From a virus: a stretch of 25,700 nt of DNA. Numbering within the stretch: the first letter of the stretch is position 1; each line of letters begins with the position of its first letter. Under the pieces are notes generated by a model that had not been told where the DNA came from, made no database searches, and saw only the letters and a program-made list of their open reading frames with translations. The stretch covers positions 1 through 25,700 of IMG/VR virus record IMGVR_UViG_3300025062_000075; one strand, given 5' to 3'. The position numbers and the translations under genes are program-made. Shown piece by piece: positions 6,445-13,988 of the stretch.

Positions 6445-9400
6445 ATGGCACAAAATCTACGCCTGCAGGTAATGCTTAACGCCGTGGACCGTGTCACCGG
6501 CCCTCTGAAGCGCATACGCCAAGGCGCTGGCCAAACCGGCCAAGCCATGCGCGAAACCCGCGACCGGCTCAAAGAACTGCAGCGCACCCAAAGCGATCTC
6601 ACCAGCTACCGCAAAGCCAACGCTGCGTTACGCACCACTACACGCGCAATGCGTGACGCCCGCGCCCGTAATCAGCAATACACTCAAGCCCTGGAACGCC
6701 AACGCGAAGCCCATGCAAGCATCAAGTCTGGCCTGACGGTTGCCCGCCGAGAGTACGACCGGCTAGCACGTGAAATGCTCAATACCAAACAACCCAGCGA
6801 CCAGCTAAGCGCTTCATTAGAGCGCGCTCGTGTGCGCTTGCATGGCCAGCAAACCGAGTTCGACAGATCCGCCAGAGCAATGCGGGAATACCGCAACCGA
6901 ACCCGCAACGCAGACGAAGAGGTAAAAAAGCTCACTCGAAACCACGCCACTCAAACTGAGCGCATCCGTGGGCTAAAAACGCGGTTAGATGAGGCAGGCA
7001 TCAGTACCGACAACCTCGGTCGAAGTTCGCGAGAGCTGCGAACAAAAGAGGATCGGCTAAACACCACCCTACAAGAACAAAAGCGCCACTTAACCGAGGT
7101 CGCCGAGCGGCAACGCCGCTTAACCCAAGCCCGCGACCGCTACCAAAATGGCATGGCCAACGTTGCCCGCGCCCAAGGCGTGGGTATGGGCATGTTCGGC
7201 ACTGGTATAGCGCAAGGTTACGCCGCTAGCCGCCTGCTTACCCCCGGCGTGGCCTGGGGCGAACAGATGAGCACCCTACAAGCGGTAGGCCGCTTTAGTG
7301 CTGACGATGAGCGCTACCAAGCGTTGCGTGAACAGTCACGCGAGCTGGGCGGCTCCACCGCATTCAGTGCCACCGAAGTCGGCGGCGGCCAAGAGTTTTT
7401 GCTACGAGCAGGGATGAGCGCGGAAGCCATTCAGGCCTCAATGCGCGATGTGCTAGATCTCGCCCTGGCCAACAACACCGAGCTAGCCCGCGCGGCGGAT
7501 ATCGCCTCCAACATCGCGGGCACCTTCAAAATCGATATGGAAGCCGACGGCGCGATGGCCCGCGTCGCGGATATTCTCTCCGGTACCGCCAGCCGCGCTA
7601 ACGTCAATCTGGAAATGCTCGGCGAAACCATGAAGTACCTGGGCGGCTCAGAAGACCTCGACCTCACTATGGAACAAGCCGCCGCCATGGCAGGCCTAAT
7701 GGGCAACATCGGCATTCAAGGCAGCATGGCCGGTACCGCCATGCGCGCCATGGCCAACCGACTGACCGATCCCGCCAAGGCAGGTCGCGATGCCATGGAG
7801 CAACTGGGTCTGCAGGTGTCAGATGCCAACGGCAATATGCGCGATATGCCCGACATCCTCCGCGACATCAACAACGCCACGCGGGATCTCGGCAACGTCG
7901 AACGCCGAGCACTGCTCTCCAAGATCTTTGGCGCCGAAGCCGGTTCCGGCATGACCGAGCTGGTCAATGGGATGGCCGACGGTGACTTGGATGAGCTAAT
8001 AAACGCCCTACAAACCAACGCCGGTGAAAACGCCGAGATGGCCCGCGTCATGGCAGACAACCTCGGTGGCGACCTCAAGAGCCTGCGCAGCGCCTGGGAA
8101 GAAGTCGGCATCAGCATCACAGACACCAACGATGGCCCCTTGCGTGAACTGGTACAAACCATCACCGCCATCACGCGCGGCGTGGGCGAATGGATCAAAG
8201 CCAATCCCGAACTCGCGGGCACTATCGCCAAAGCCGCAGCAGGCATGATCGCGCTCGCCACGGTGGGCGGTGCCGTCACCATGACATTCGCCAGCATCCT
8301 CTCCCCGCTGCTGTTCGCCAAATTCGCCATGACCACGCTCGGCATCAAGGTTGGTGGCTTGGGCACCGCACTAGGCTGGATAGCCAAAACCGCCATCCCC
8401 TGGGTAGCCGGTGCGCTTAAAGGGCTATTAGTTGCCATGGGCCCCATCGGCTGGGGCATTGCCGCCATCGCCGGTGCCGCCTTCCTGATCTACAAGTTTT
8501 GGGAACCCATCAAAGCGTTTTTCGTGGGCCTATGGCAGCAAGTGAAAGCCGCGTTCGATGAAGGGGTGGGCGGTGTTGCCCGCTTGCTCATCAACTGGTC
8601 GCCGCTGGGGCTCATTCACAGCGCCTTCACCGGCGCGCTAGACCTGTTGGGCATTTCAGTGCCCGAAGGCTTCCGTAGCTTGGGCGGCTTTGTTATCGAT
8701 GGCCTGCTGAGCGGGATGGAAGCAAAGCTTACCGCGTTACGCGAGTGGGTCACCGGCATGGCCAACAGCGTGGCCAACTGGTTTAAAGAGGTGCTCGGCA
8801 TCCACTCGCCAAGCCGCGTGTTTGAAGGCTTTGGCATCAACATCGTTGAAGGCATGATCAACGGAATCGCCAGCATGGCCGGGGCACTACGCGACCAGGT
8901 CATGGGCATGGCGGCCAATATCGCCGGATGGGTGCAAGAAGCGATGGCCAGCGCCTGGGATTCCATCGGCGATGGTGCCAGCCGCGCCATGCAGTGGGGC
9001 CGGGACACAGCGGCCGGAATGGGGCAAGGCATCCGCGACGGTGCCAGCCGCGCAACCGAAAGCGCCGCCAATCTCGCCAGCGGTGTGACCGATACCGTGC
9101 GCGGCTGGTTGGATATCCATTCCCCCAGCCGCGTGTTTGCCACCATTGGCGGCTACATTTCCCAAGGCTTGGCCAACGGCATTGAAAGCGACGCCGACAG
9201 CCCCGTTAAACAAGTACGTAGCGTCGCCAGCCGCATGCGCGACGCTGCAGCGGGATTAATGCTAAGTGCAGGGATAACGTCACCGGCGGTGGCGATAGAA
9301 GCACCGCCGCCAGAACTACCGCAATTGCCGGGGCTTCACGCCCACATTGAGCGCCCCGAGCTGCCCACGCTGCAAGCCCTGCAGGTAGAGCACCCCACGC

Positions 9401-10962
9401 TGCCAGAGCTGAGCGCACCAGAGATTCGGCGCCCAGAACTGCCACAAATGCCCCGCTTAATGAGCGAGGTGGCGACACCCAAAACGCCCACGTTGGATGC
9501 ACTACGCATCGAACGGCCGGAGCTGCCCCCACTCCCCAGCCTGAGCGCGTTACAGATCCACGCGCCCGACCTGCCGCACCTGTACAGCGAGGTGGCCACA
9601 CCAGAAACGCCCAAGCTGGATGCACTGCGCATCGAACGGCCGGAGCTGCCCGCGTTACCCGAGCTAGACGCGTTAGAGATCAGCGCGCCCGACCTGCCGC
9701 GCCTGTACAGCGAGGTGGCCACACCAGAAACACCCACGTTGGATGCACTACGCATCGAGCAGCCAACACTGCCCGCATTACCCAGCCTGGGCGCGTTTCA
9801 GATCCAACCGCCCACGTTGCCAGCACTGCCCACGCTCTATAGCGAGGTGGCCACGCCAGAGATACCCACGCTGGATGCACTGCAAATCGAACGGCCGGAG
9901 CTGCCCCCATTACCCGAGCTGGGCGCGTTAGAGATCCAGCAGCCCGCGTTGCCAGAAATACCTACGCTCTATAGCGAGGTGGCTACGCCAGAAATACCCA
10001 CGTTGGATGCACTACGCATCGAGCAGCCAACACTGCCCGCATTACCCAGCCTGGGCGCGTTTCAGATCCAACCGCCCACGTTGCCAGCACTGCCCACGCT
10101 CTATAGCGAAGTGGCCACACCAGAGATACCCACGCTGGATGCACTGCGCATCGAGCAGCCAACGCTGCCCGAGCTGGGCGCGCTAGAAATCCATGTGCCG
10201 GAAATACCCCGCTTGATGAGCGAGGTGGCCACGCCAGAGATACCCACGCTGGATGCACTACACATCGAACGGCCAGAGCTGCCCGCGTTGCCCGAGCTGA
10301 GCGCGTTAGAGATTAGCGTGCCGGAAATGCCCCGCTTGATAAGCGAGGTGGCCACGCCAGAAACGCCCACGCTGGATGCATTACGCATCGAACGGCCAGA
10401 GCTGCCCGCGTTGCCCGAGCTAGGCGCGCTAGAGATCCACGTGCCGGAAATGCCCCGCTTGATCAGCGAGGTGGCCACGCCAGAGATACCCACACTGGAT
10501 GCACTGCGCATTGAGCAGCCAACGCTGCCCGCGTTGCCAGAAACACCCCGCGTGATAAGCGAGGTGGCTACGCCAGAAATACCCATGCTGGATGCAATGC
10601 GCATCAAGCAGCCAACGCTGCCCGCTTTACCTAGCCTGGGTGCGTTACAGATCCAGCACCCCGAACTGCCCAGCTTGGACACCCTGGCTTTCGAATGGCC
10701 AGAACTCCCGCAATTCGACCCGCTACGCATCGACACCAGCGGCGTACAGATCGACGCCCGGCCGCCACTGCAAAGCCACACCAGCCAGCCCAGCAGTGGC
10801 CTAGTTATCAACGGCGGCATCAACATCGAAATCAACGCCGCCCCCAGTATGGATGAACAAGCACTAGCACGGCTGGTAAACGCCGAAGTACAACGCGCCC
10901 TGCGCGATGCCGAACGCCGCGCCCAGGCATCACGCCGCAGCGCCTTCCACGATATTGATTAA
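6445..10962 (+). CDS. T: Tail tape measure protein with large proline-rich repeat tract
   Basis: The 1505-residue product is the tape measure protein (P2 T is about 815). Residues 1-240 are a highly charged coiled coil (many Arg, Gln, Glu). Residues about 240-580 are the TP901-type tape measure core ('GGSTAFSATEVGGGQEFLLR' and following). Residues about 590-690 are strongly hydrophobic with several potential membrane segments ending 'FLIYKFWEPIKAFF'. The 'IHSPSRVF' motif typical of tape measures occurs twice (about 786 and 891). Residues about 955-1440 are an unusual Pro/Leu/Glu-rich tract containing ten 'SEVATPE.P.LDAL' repeats, and the last 60 residues are helical. The protein sets tail length, fills the tube and probably takes part in DNA passage through the host membrane. 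It starts nine bases after E'. Confidence 0.93.
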   Translation: MAQNLRLQVMLNAVDRVTGPLKRIRQGAGQTGQAMRETRDRLKELQRTQSDLTSYRKANAALRTTTRAMRDARARNQQYTQALERQREAHASIKSGLTVARREYDRLAREMLNTKQPSDQLSASLERARVRLHGQQTEFDRSARAMREYRNRTRNADEEVKKLTRNHATQTERIRGLKTRLDEAGISTDNLGRSSRELRTKEDRLNTTLQEQKRHLTEVAERQRRLTQARDRYQNGMANVARAQGVGMGMFGTGIAQGYAASRLLTPGVAWGEQMSTLQAVGRFSADDERYQALREQSRELGGSTAFSATEVGGGQEFLLRAGMSAEAIQASMRDVLDLALANNTELARAADIASNIAGTFKIDMEADGAMARVADILSGTASRANVNLEMLGETMKYLGGSEDLDLTMEQAAAMAGLMGNIGIQGSMAGTAMRAMANRLTDPAKAGRDAMEQLGLQVSDANGNMRDMPDILRDINNATRDLGNVERRALLSKIFGAEAGSGMTELVNGMADGDLDELINALQTNAGENAEMARVMADNLGGDLKSLRSAWEEVGISITDTNDGPLRELVQTITAITRGVGEWIKANPELAGTIAKAAAGMIALATVGGAVTMTFASILSPLLFAKFAMTTLGIKVGGLGTALGWIAKTAIPWVAGALKGLLVAMGPIGWGIAAIAGAAFLIYKFWEPIKAFFVGLWQQVKAAFDEGVGGVARLLINWSPLGLIHSAFTGALDLLGISVPEGFRSLGGFVIDGLLSGMEAKLTALREWVTGMANSVANWFKEVLGIHSPSRVFEGFGINIVEGMINGIASMAGALRDQVMGMAANIAGWVQEAMASAWDSIGDGASRAMQWGRDTAAGMGQGIRDGASRATESAANLASGVTDTVRGWLDIHSPSRVFATIGGYISQGLANGIESDADSPVKQVRSVASRMRDAAAGLMLSAGITSPAVAIEAPPPELPQLPGLHAHIERPELPTLQALQVEHPTLPELSAPEIRRPELPQMPRLMSEVATPKTPTLDALRIERPELPPLPSLSALQIHAPDLPHLYSEVATPETPKLDALRIERPELPALPELDALEISAPDLPRLYSEVATPETPTLDALRIEQPTLPALPSLGAFQIQPPTLPALPTLYSEVATPEIPTLDALQIERPELPPLPELGALEIQQPALPEIPTLYSEVATPEIPTLDALRIEQPTLPALPSLGAFQIQPPTLPALPTLYSEVATPEIPTLDALRIEQPTLPELGALEIHVPEIPRLMSEVATPEIPTLDALHIERPELPALPELSALEISVPEMPRLISEVATPETPTLDALRIERPELPALPELGALEIHVPEMPRLISEVATPEIPTLDALRIEQPTLPALPETPRVISEVATPEIPMLDAMRIKQPTLPALPSLGALQIQHPELPSLDTLAFEWPELPQFDPLRIDTSGVQIDARPPLQSHTSQPSSGLVINGGINIEINAAPSMDEQALARLVNAEVQRALRDAERRAQASRRSAFHDID
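9463..10680 (+). repeat. Ten-copy in-frame tandem repeat inside the tape measure gene
   Basis: The segment encoding SEVATP starts at 9463, 9586, 9709, 9841, 9973, 10105, 10219, 10342, 10465 and 10558. Unit lengths are therefore 123, 123, 132, 132, 132, 114, 123, 123 and 93 bases (41, 41, 44, 44, 44, 38, 41, 41 and 31 codons), all in frame. The unit reads SEVATPE-x-PTLDALRIE-(R/Q)-P-(E/T)-LPALP with a variable second half (ALEI/AFQI...PDLPRL). A 114-base stretch is identical at 9732-9845 and 9996-10109, showing recent duplication. Degenerate copies extend upstream to about 9300. Confidence 0.9.
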
Positions 10963-10971
10963 GGTGACTCT

Positions 10972-11421
10972 ATGATGATGGTTTACGGCATGTTCGTCTT
11001 CGCCCTCGATACCGCCGCGTATCAAGAGCTGCAACGGCAGACGCGGTGGCGGCAGGAAGCACAAGGCCGCGTAGGCCTACTGCCCGCCCGGCAGTTTCTC
11101 GGCCCAGGGGAAGACACCGTCACCCTCACCGGCACCCTGCACCCCCAGTTCACCGGCGGCCAACCCCACCTGGATCAGTTGCGAGATATGGCCAGCCAAG
11201 GCCACGCTTGGCCACTGATCGAGGGCACAGGCAAAAACTACGGCTTTTTTGTGATGGAAAGCCTAAAGGAGCGCAAGGTCGCGTTGATGCGCGACGGCGC
11301 CGCCCAGCAAATTGATTTTGATATGGTGCTGCACCGGGTAGAAGAAGATAACGGTAACCTCCTGGCTATGCTTGGACCACTAGCAGGCATGGCCCTACGC
11401 GCCGTGCCAAGGTTGGTGTAA
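10972..11421 (+). CDS. U: Tail protein U-like (tail terminator/completion)
   Basis: The 149-residue protein has the P2 gpU pattern: 'MVYGMFVFALDTAAYQELQR' at the N-terminus, a central 'DTVTLTGTLHPQFTGG' strand segment, and 'GYFFVM'-like 'NYGFFVMESLKERKVALMRD' towards the end. In P2, U is needed to complete the tail. Three consecutive ATGs (10972, 10975, 10978) leave the exact start uncertain by two codons; AAGGTGACTCT lies just upstream. It is between T and D, as in P2, with two bases before D. Confidence 0.88.
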   Translation: MMMVYGMFVFALDTAAYQELQRQTRWRQEAQGRVGLLPARQFLGPGEDTVTLTGTLHPQFTGGQPHLDQLRDMASQGHAWPLIEGTGKNYGFFVMESLKERKVALMRDGAAQQIDFDMVLHRVEEDNGNLLAMLGPLAGMALRAVPRLV

Positions 11422-11423
11422 GC

Positions 11424-12389
11424 ATGATTCCTGCCCGCCGCCCCGCCTACTCAATCGGTGGTATGGCCGCCACCGGCCGCCTGCAAAGTCTCACCATTAC
11501 CGACCGGCGCGACACCACTGCCGATGAACTCACCCTGACATTAGAAGACCACGACGGCCGCCTCGCCATTCCCCCGCGTGGCAAAGTGCTAAGTGTGGCA
11601 CTTGGCTGGGAAGGTGAAGCCCTGGTGGATCGTGGCCTATTCACCGTGGATGAAGTGGAGCACAGCGGCGCGCCGGATGTGCTCACAATCCGCGCCCGCA
11701 GTGCCAACCTGCGCAAAAGCAATCCTGCCAAGCGCTGCGAAAGCTACCACAAAAAAACCTTACAACAGGTGGTTGGCAGCGCGGCCGGGCGGCTAGGGCT
11801 GGGGGCAACCGTGGCGCCTTCGCTAGCGGGGGTCTTCATTGACCATATCGATCAAACCGATGAGTCAGACCTCCACTTTCTCAACCGCCTGGCCGAACGC
11901 TATGACGCCCTATGCATGGCCAAAAATGGCCAACTGCTGTTCATGCCCATGAACGGTGGCGTAACGGCCGGGGGAACCGCCATCCCCTCAATCACCCTAA
12001 AGCGTGGTGTGGGAGACACCCACCGCTATCTGATAGCGGATAGAGAAGAGTTCACCGGCGTGATTGCCTTCTGGTCGGATCTCGACGAAGCCGAACGCAA
12101 AGAAATACTCGTCGGCAGCAGCGAGAACGCCAAACGCCTACGCCACACCTACGCCACCGAAGGCGATGCCATACAGGCCGCCAGCGCCGAACTAAAACGC
12201 CTGCAGAGAAAGCATGCCGAATTCACCCTGGAGCTGGCCGAAGGCCGCGCCGACATCTATCCCGAAACCCCGGTCATCGCCGAAGGCTACAAACCCGAGA
12301 TCGACGCCACCCCGTGGATCATTGACGAAGTCACCCACCAATTCACCAACAGCGGCTACACCTGCGAAATCAAAATGCAGACACGGTAA
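11424..12389 (+). CDS. D: Baseplate hub / late control protein D
   Basis: The 321-residue product is the P2 gpD family ('phage late control protein'), the central hub of the baseplate spike, related to T4 gp27 and VgrG. It contains 'LTLTLEDHDGRLAIPPRGKV' near the N-terminus, 'IDHIDQTDESDLHFLNRLAE' in the middle, and ends 'WIIDEVTHQFTNSGYTCEI', all typical of the family. It closes the tail operon. No terminator is seen directly after it; the next recognisable signals belong to hicAB, which starts 117 bases downstream. P2 has ogr at this position, but here ogr is found in the early region. Confidence 0.93.
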   Translation: MIPARRPAYSIGGMAATGRLQSLTITDRRDTTADELTLTLEDHDGRLAIPPRGKVLSVALGWEGEALVDRGLFTVDEVEHSGAPDVLTIRARSANLRKSNPAKRCESYHKKTLQQVVGSAAGRLGLGATVAPSLAGVFIDHIDQTDESDLHFLNRLAERYDALCMAKNGQLLFMPMNGGVTAGGTAIPSITLKRGVGDTHRYLIADREEFTGVIAFWSDLDEAERKEILVGSSENAKRLRHTYATEGDAIQAASAELKRLQRKHAEFTLELAEGRADIYPETPVIAEGYKPEIDATPWIIDEVTHQFTNSGYTCEIKMQTR

Positions 12390-12433
12390 AGAAAGCCTAT
12401 GCCACCATTATCAAACACACGCCTAGAGTTATT

Positions 12434-12481
12434 GGGGTTATCATTTTTGACACGCCCACTAATCGGGGTTATAGTAACCCC
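12434..12481 (+). promoter_or_regulatory. Candidate HicB operator
   Basis: A perfect palindrome GGGGTTA-TAG-TAACCCC occupies 12465-12481 and covers the -10 element of the promoter below. An additional GGGGTTA half-site lies upstream at 12434-12440, in front of the -35. HicB-type antitoxins bind inverted repeats in their own promoter, so this is a natural autoregulation site; binding is inferred. Confidence 0.65.
12447..12475 (+). promoter_or_regulatory. Sigma70-type promoter of hicAB
   Basis: TTGACA (12447-12452), a spacer of exactly 17 bases, and TATAGT (12470-12475) form a near-consensus promoter. Transcription would begin near 12482, leaving a leader of about 25 bases before the GTG start of hicA. 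This rules out the longer hicA frame that begins at 12399. Confidence 0.8.
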
Positions 12482-12506
12482 ATATTCAACAACTAAGGGG
12501 CAGGAG

Positions 12507-12689
12507 GTGAACAGCAGAGCACTGATCAAGGAACTGGAAGCGGATGGCTGGGAGTTAGTGAGAGTCAAAGGCAGCCACCACCATTTCAGGCACCCGACTA
12601 AGCCAGGCACAGTGACCGTGCCACATCCCAAAAAGGATTTGAACACAGGGCTAGTAAAGGGAATCAGAAAAAGCGCCGGCCTCTTATGA
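12507..12689 (+). CDS. hicA: HicA-like mRNA interferase toxin
   Basis: Sixty residues when started at GTG 12507, preceded by AAGGGG (12495-12500) and lying downstream of the promoter. The sequence follows the HicA pattern closely: 'ALIKELEADGWELVRVKGSH' with the GSHHHF catalytic histidine region (about residues 22-27), then 'PGTVTVPHPKKDLNTGLVKG'. HicA is a small double-stranded-RNA-binding-fold RNase that degrades mRNA and is held inactive by HicB. hicB follows after 42 bases in the same transcript. The frame remains open upstream to 12399, but that region contains the promoter. Confidence 0.92.
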   Translation: MNSRALIKELEADGWELVRVKGSHHHFRHPTKPGTVTVPHPKKDLNTGLVKGIRKSAGLL

Positions 12690-12731
12690 GGCTGGCCACT
12701 GCTGCCCCGCACCACAACAGGAGATCAACGC

Positions 12732-13151
12732 ATGTTGTTTCCCATTGCAATTGAACGCGGCGACGAACAACACGCCTACGGCGTGGCGGTGCCCGATTTA
12801 CCCGGCTGCCATTCAGCAGGCGATACCTTTGAAGAGGCGATGGTCAACGCGAAGGAAGCCATTGAAGGCTGGCTAGAAGTCGCCGTCGACTACGGCGACC
12901 CGATTCCCGAAGCCACCTCCATCGAACACCACATGGATAACCCCGATTTTGAAGGCTGGATCTGGGCCGTGATCAATATCGACCTAACCCCCTACCTGGG
13001 CAAAAGCCACAAAATCAACGTCACATTGCCAGACCTACTGGTGAAACAGATTGACGATTTTGTCGCCAGCCACCCAGGGGATAAAACGCGAAGCGGCTTC
13101 CTCTCGCGGGTTGCCATGGCAGAACTGGCCAAAGCACGTAAAAACGCATAA
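12732..13151 (+). CDS. hicB: HicB-like antitoxin
   Basis: The 139-residue protein has the HicB two-domain structure. The N-terminal partly degraded RNase H-like domain (about 1-75) contains 'YGVAVPDLPGCHSAGDTFEE' and 'AKEAIEGWLE', and the C-terminal domain (about 95-139) looks like a ribbon-helix-helix DNA-binding unit ('INVTLPDLLVKQIDDFV...RSGFLSRVAMAEL'). It should neutralise HicA and repress the shared promoter through the palindrome upstream. It follows an AACAGGAG site. A strong terminator follows the stop. Toxin-antitoxin pairs of this sort on prophages stabilise the element or act in phage defence. Confidence 0.93.
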   Translation: MLFPIAIERGDEQHAYGVAVPDLPGCHSAGDTFEEAMVNAKEAIEGWLEVAVDYGDPIPEATSIEHHMDNPDFEGWIWAVINIDLTPYLGKSHKINVTLPDLLVKQIDDFVASHPGDKTRSGFLSRVAMAELAKARKNA

Positions 13152-13163
13152 CCACGCACAACA

Positions 13164-13198
13164 AAAACCCCCGGCCACTCCACATGGCCGGGGGTTTT
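13164..13198 (+). terminator. Strong (bidirectional) rho-independent terminator
   Basis: A perfect 14-bp stem AAAACCCCCGGCCA (13164-13177) / TGGCCGGGGGTTTT (13185-13198), loop of seven bases, with T residues on the plus strand and an A run before the stem giving T residues on the minus strand. It can end both hicAB and the convergent S24-like gene. Confidence 0.95.
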
Positions 13199-13279
13199 CG
13201 TTTCAGGCTAGCCTAACAGCCGCGCATTTTCAGCGGTATCAGCATCAGGCAAGAAGGCATCGTTTAGCTGGATTATTAC

Positions 13280-13630
13280 CTACACCGCCCAACACCTGGC
13301 TTGCCGAACCACCACGCCCTTATACTGCTTGGGCGTGATAAAGCATCCCTCTCCACCGTTGGCAGGCAGCAAACGGCAACGGCTACCCACGCGATGAGAT
13401 TTAAATAGCCGGTATTCCCCTTCTACCTCAGCCACCACCAGGTCCGCATGGCCAAAAGAGCGTGCTTCATCCACCACCAGCACATCTCCTTCCATCCATA
13501 ACCCACCTGGGTGGGCCTCGTCGCTGATTTCCACCAGAAAACAGCTAGGCGAAAACCGCCGCTTGTCCATCTCTGCTATCGCGGGGTGCTCCACCCCCAT
13601 CACCGCAGGCCCTAAGTAATTTACGCGCAT
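13280..13630 (-). CDS. S24/UmuD-like protein without DNA-binding domain
   Basis: The 116-residue product resembles the C-terminal peptidase fold of LexA/UmuD proteins: 'WMEGDVLVVDEARSFGHADL' (about 45-64) matches the 'GDxLxVD...' strand, followed by 'VVAEVEGEYRLFKSHRVGSR', in which K77 sits at the catalytic Lys position, then 'LLPANGG'. There is no helix-turn-helix. The region of the usual serine (S-M about ten residues before GD) reads differently ('SDEAHPGGLW'); at the matching distance stands an Ala, with a Ser three residues further away, so self-cleavage may be lost or altered. A LexA-type box lies about 74 bases upstream. Converges on the hicAB terminator. It could be a UmuD-like SOS factor or a regulator; family call is moderate. 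Confidence 0.55.
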   Translation of the reverse strand: MRVNYLGPAVMGVEHPAIAEMDKRRFSPSCFLVEISDEAHPGGLWMEGDVLVVDEARSFGHADLVVAEVEGEYRLFKSHRVGSRCRLLPANGGEGCFITPKQYKGVVVRQARCWAV

Positions 13631-13703
13631 AATCCATGCCCTGTGCTAGCTCCACATTCAGCGACGTATATTAGCGTTTACCTGTCGCTTCCCACAGGCA
13701 TAA

Positions 13704-13723
13704 TACTGTATAAAATACCAGCA
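13704..13723 (-). promoter_or_regulatory. LexA-type (SOS) box upstream of the S24-like gene
   Basis: CTG-N10-CAG (13706-13708 and 13719-13721) within TACTGTATA at the left side, matching about 14 of 20 positions of the gammaproteobacterial LexA consensus by my count. It overlaps a TATTAT on the minus strand that could serve as -10. The position suits SOS control of the UmuD-like gene. Confidence 0.55.
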
Positions 13724-13859
13724 ACCGATAGGGGATATAGAGCTTGCGGCTACAAATGCCTAAAAAAGAACTCCCTGACAGCTAAGCTGCACTAGCCGTA
13801 GACCTCGCTATAGGCCAAGGGAAAGGAGGTGGCCATGTAGCTCAACAAGTACTAAAATA

Positions 13860-13881
13860 GCGTTAAATAACGCAATAACGC
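13860..13881. promoter_or_regulatory. Candidate operator before the methyltransferase
   Basis: GCGTTA (13860-13865) and TAACGC (13868-13873) form an inverted repeat with a two-base centre, and a third copy TAACGC follows at 13876-13881. Clustered half-sites about 110 bases before a modification gene suggest a transcription regulator site, but no binding protein can be named. Confidence 0.4.
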
Positions 13882-13988
13882 AGTGCAATAAAGAAATGGG
13901 TGTATGACTACAACGCCGAGAGCGTTAGAATCGCACCCCTTTATGAACACCATCATCCCGTGAGGGAGTCAAGGTTTAGGACGACGTC

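Larger units (their letters stand above)
13631..13988. other. Structured non-coding region between the S24-like gene and the methyltransferase
   Basis: No convincing gene in 358 bases. It holds the LexA-type box (13704-13723), a CAGCT-A-AGCTG palindrome (13779-13789) enclosed by CGGCTA (13747-13752) / TAGCCG (13793-13798), a strong Shine-Dalgarno AAGGAGGT (13823-13830) before ATG TAG (13835-13840), the GCGTTA/TAACGC palindrome (13860-13873), and a small hairpin AACGC/GCGTT (13912-13926) flanked by GGGTG (13898-13902) and CACCC (13934-13938). It probably contains divergent promoters and a leader RNA for the methyltransferase. Confidence 0.5.

Noticed and set aside
9463-10680. Repeat array as a CRISPR or satellite DNA
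   Set aside because: All units are in frame, vary in length by whole codons, have no unique spacers, and lie inside an open gene.
9206-10835. Long reverse-strand frames opposite the tape measure repeats
   Set aside because: They are made of repetitive Trp/Ala/Ser/Gly-rich sequence produced by the repeats of the coding strand, with no ribosome binding sites.
12399-12506. Upstream extension of hicA from ATG 12399
   Set aside because: The extension covers the -35/-10 promoter and operator, and HicA proteins begin at the segment coded from GTG 12507.
13741-13800. Possible tRNA-like fold near the palindromes
   Set aside because: The arms do not form a cloverleaf and there is no T-loop GTTC motif or acceptor stem.
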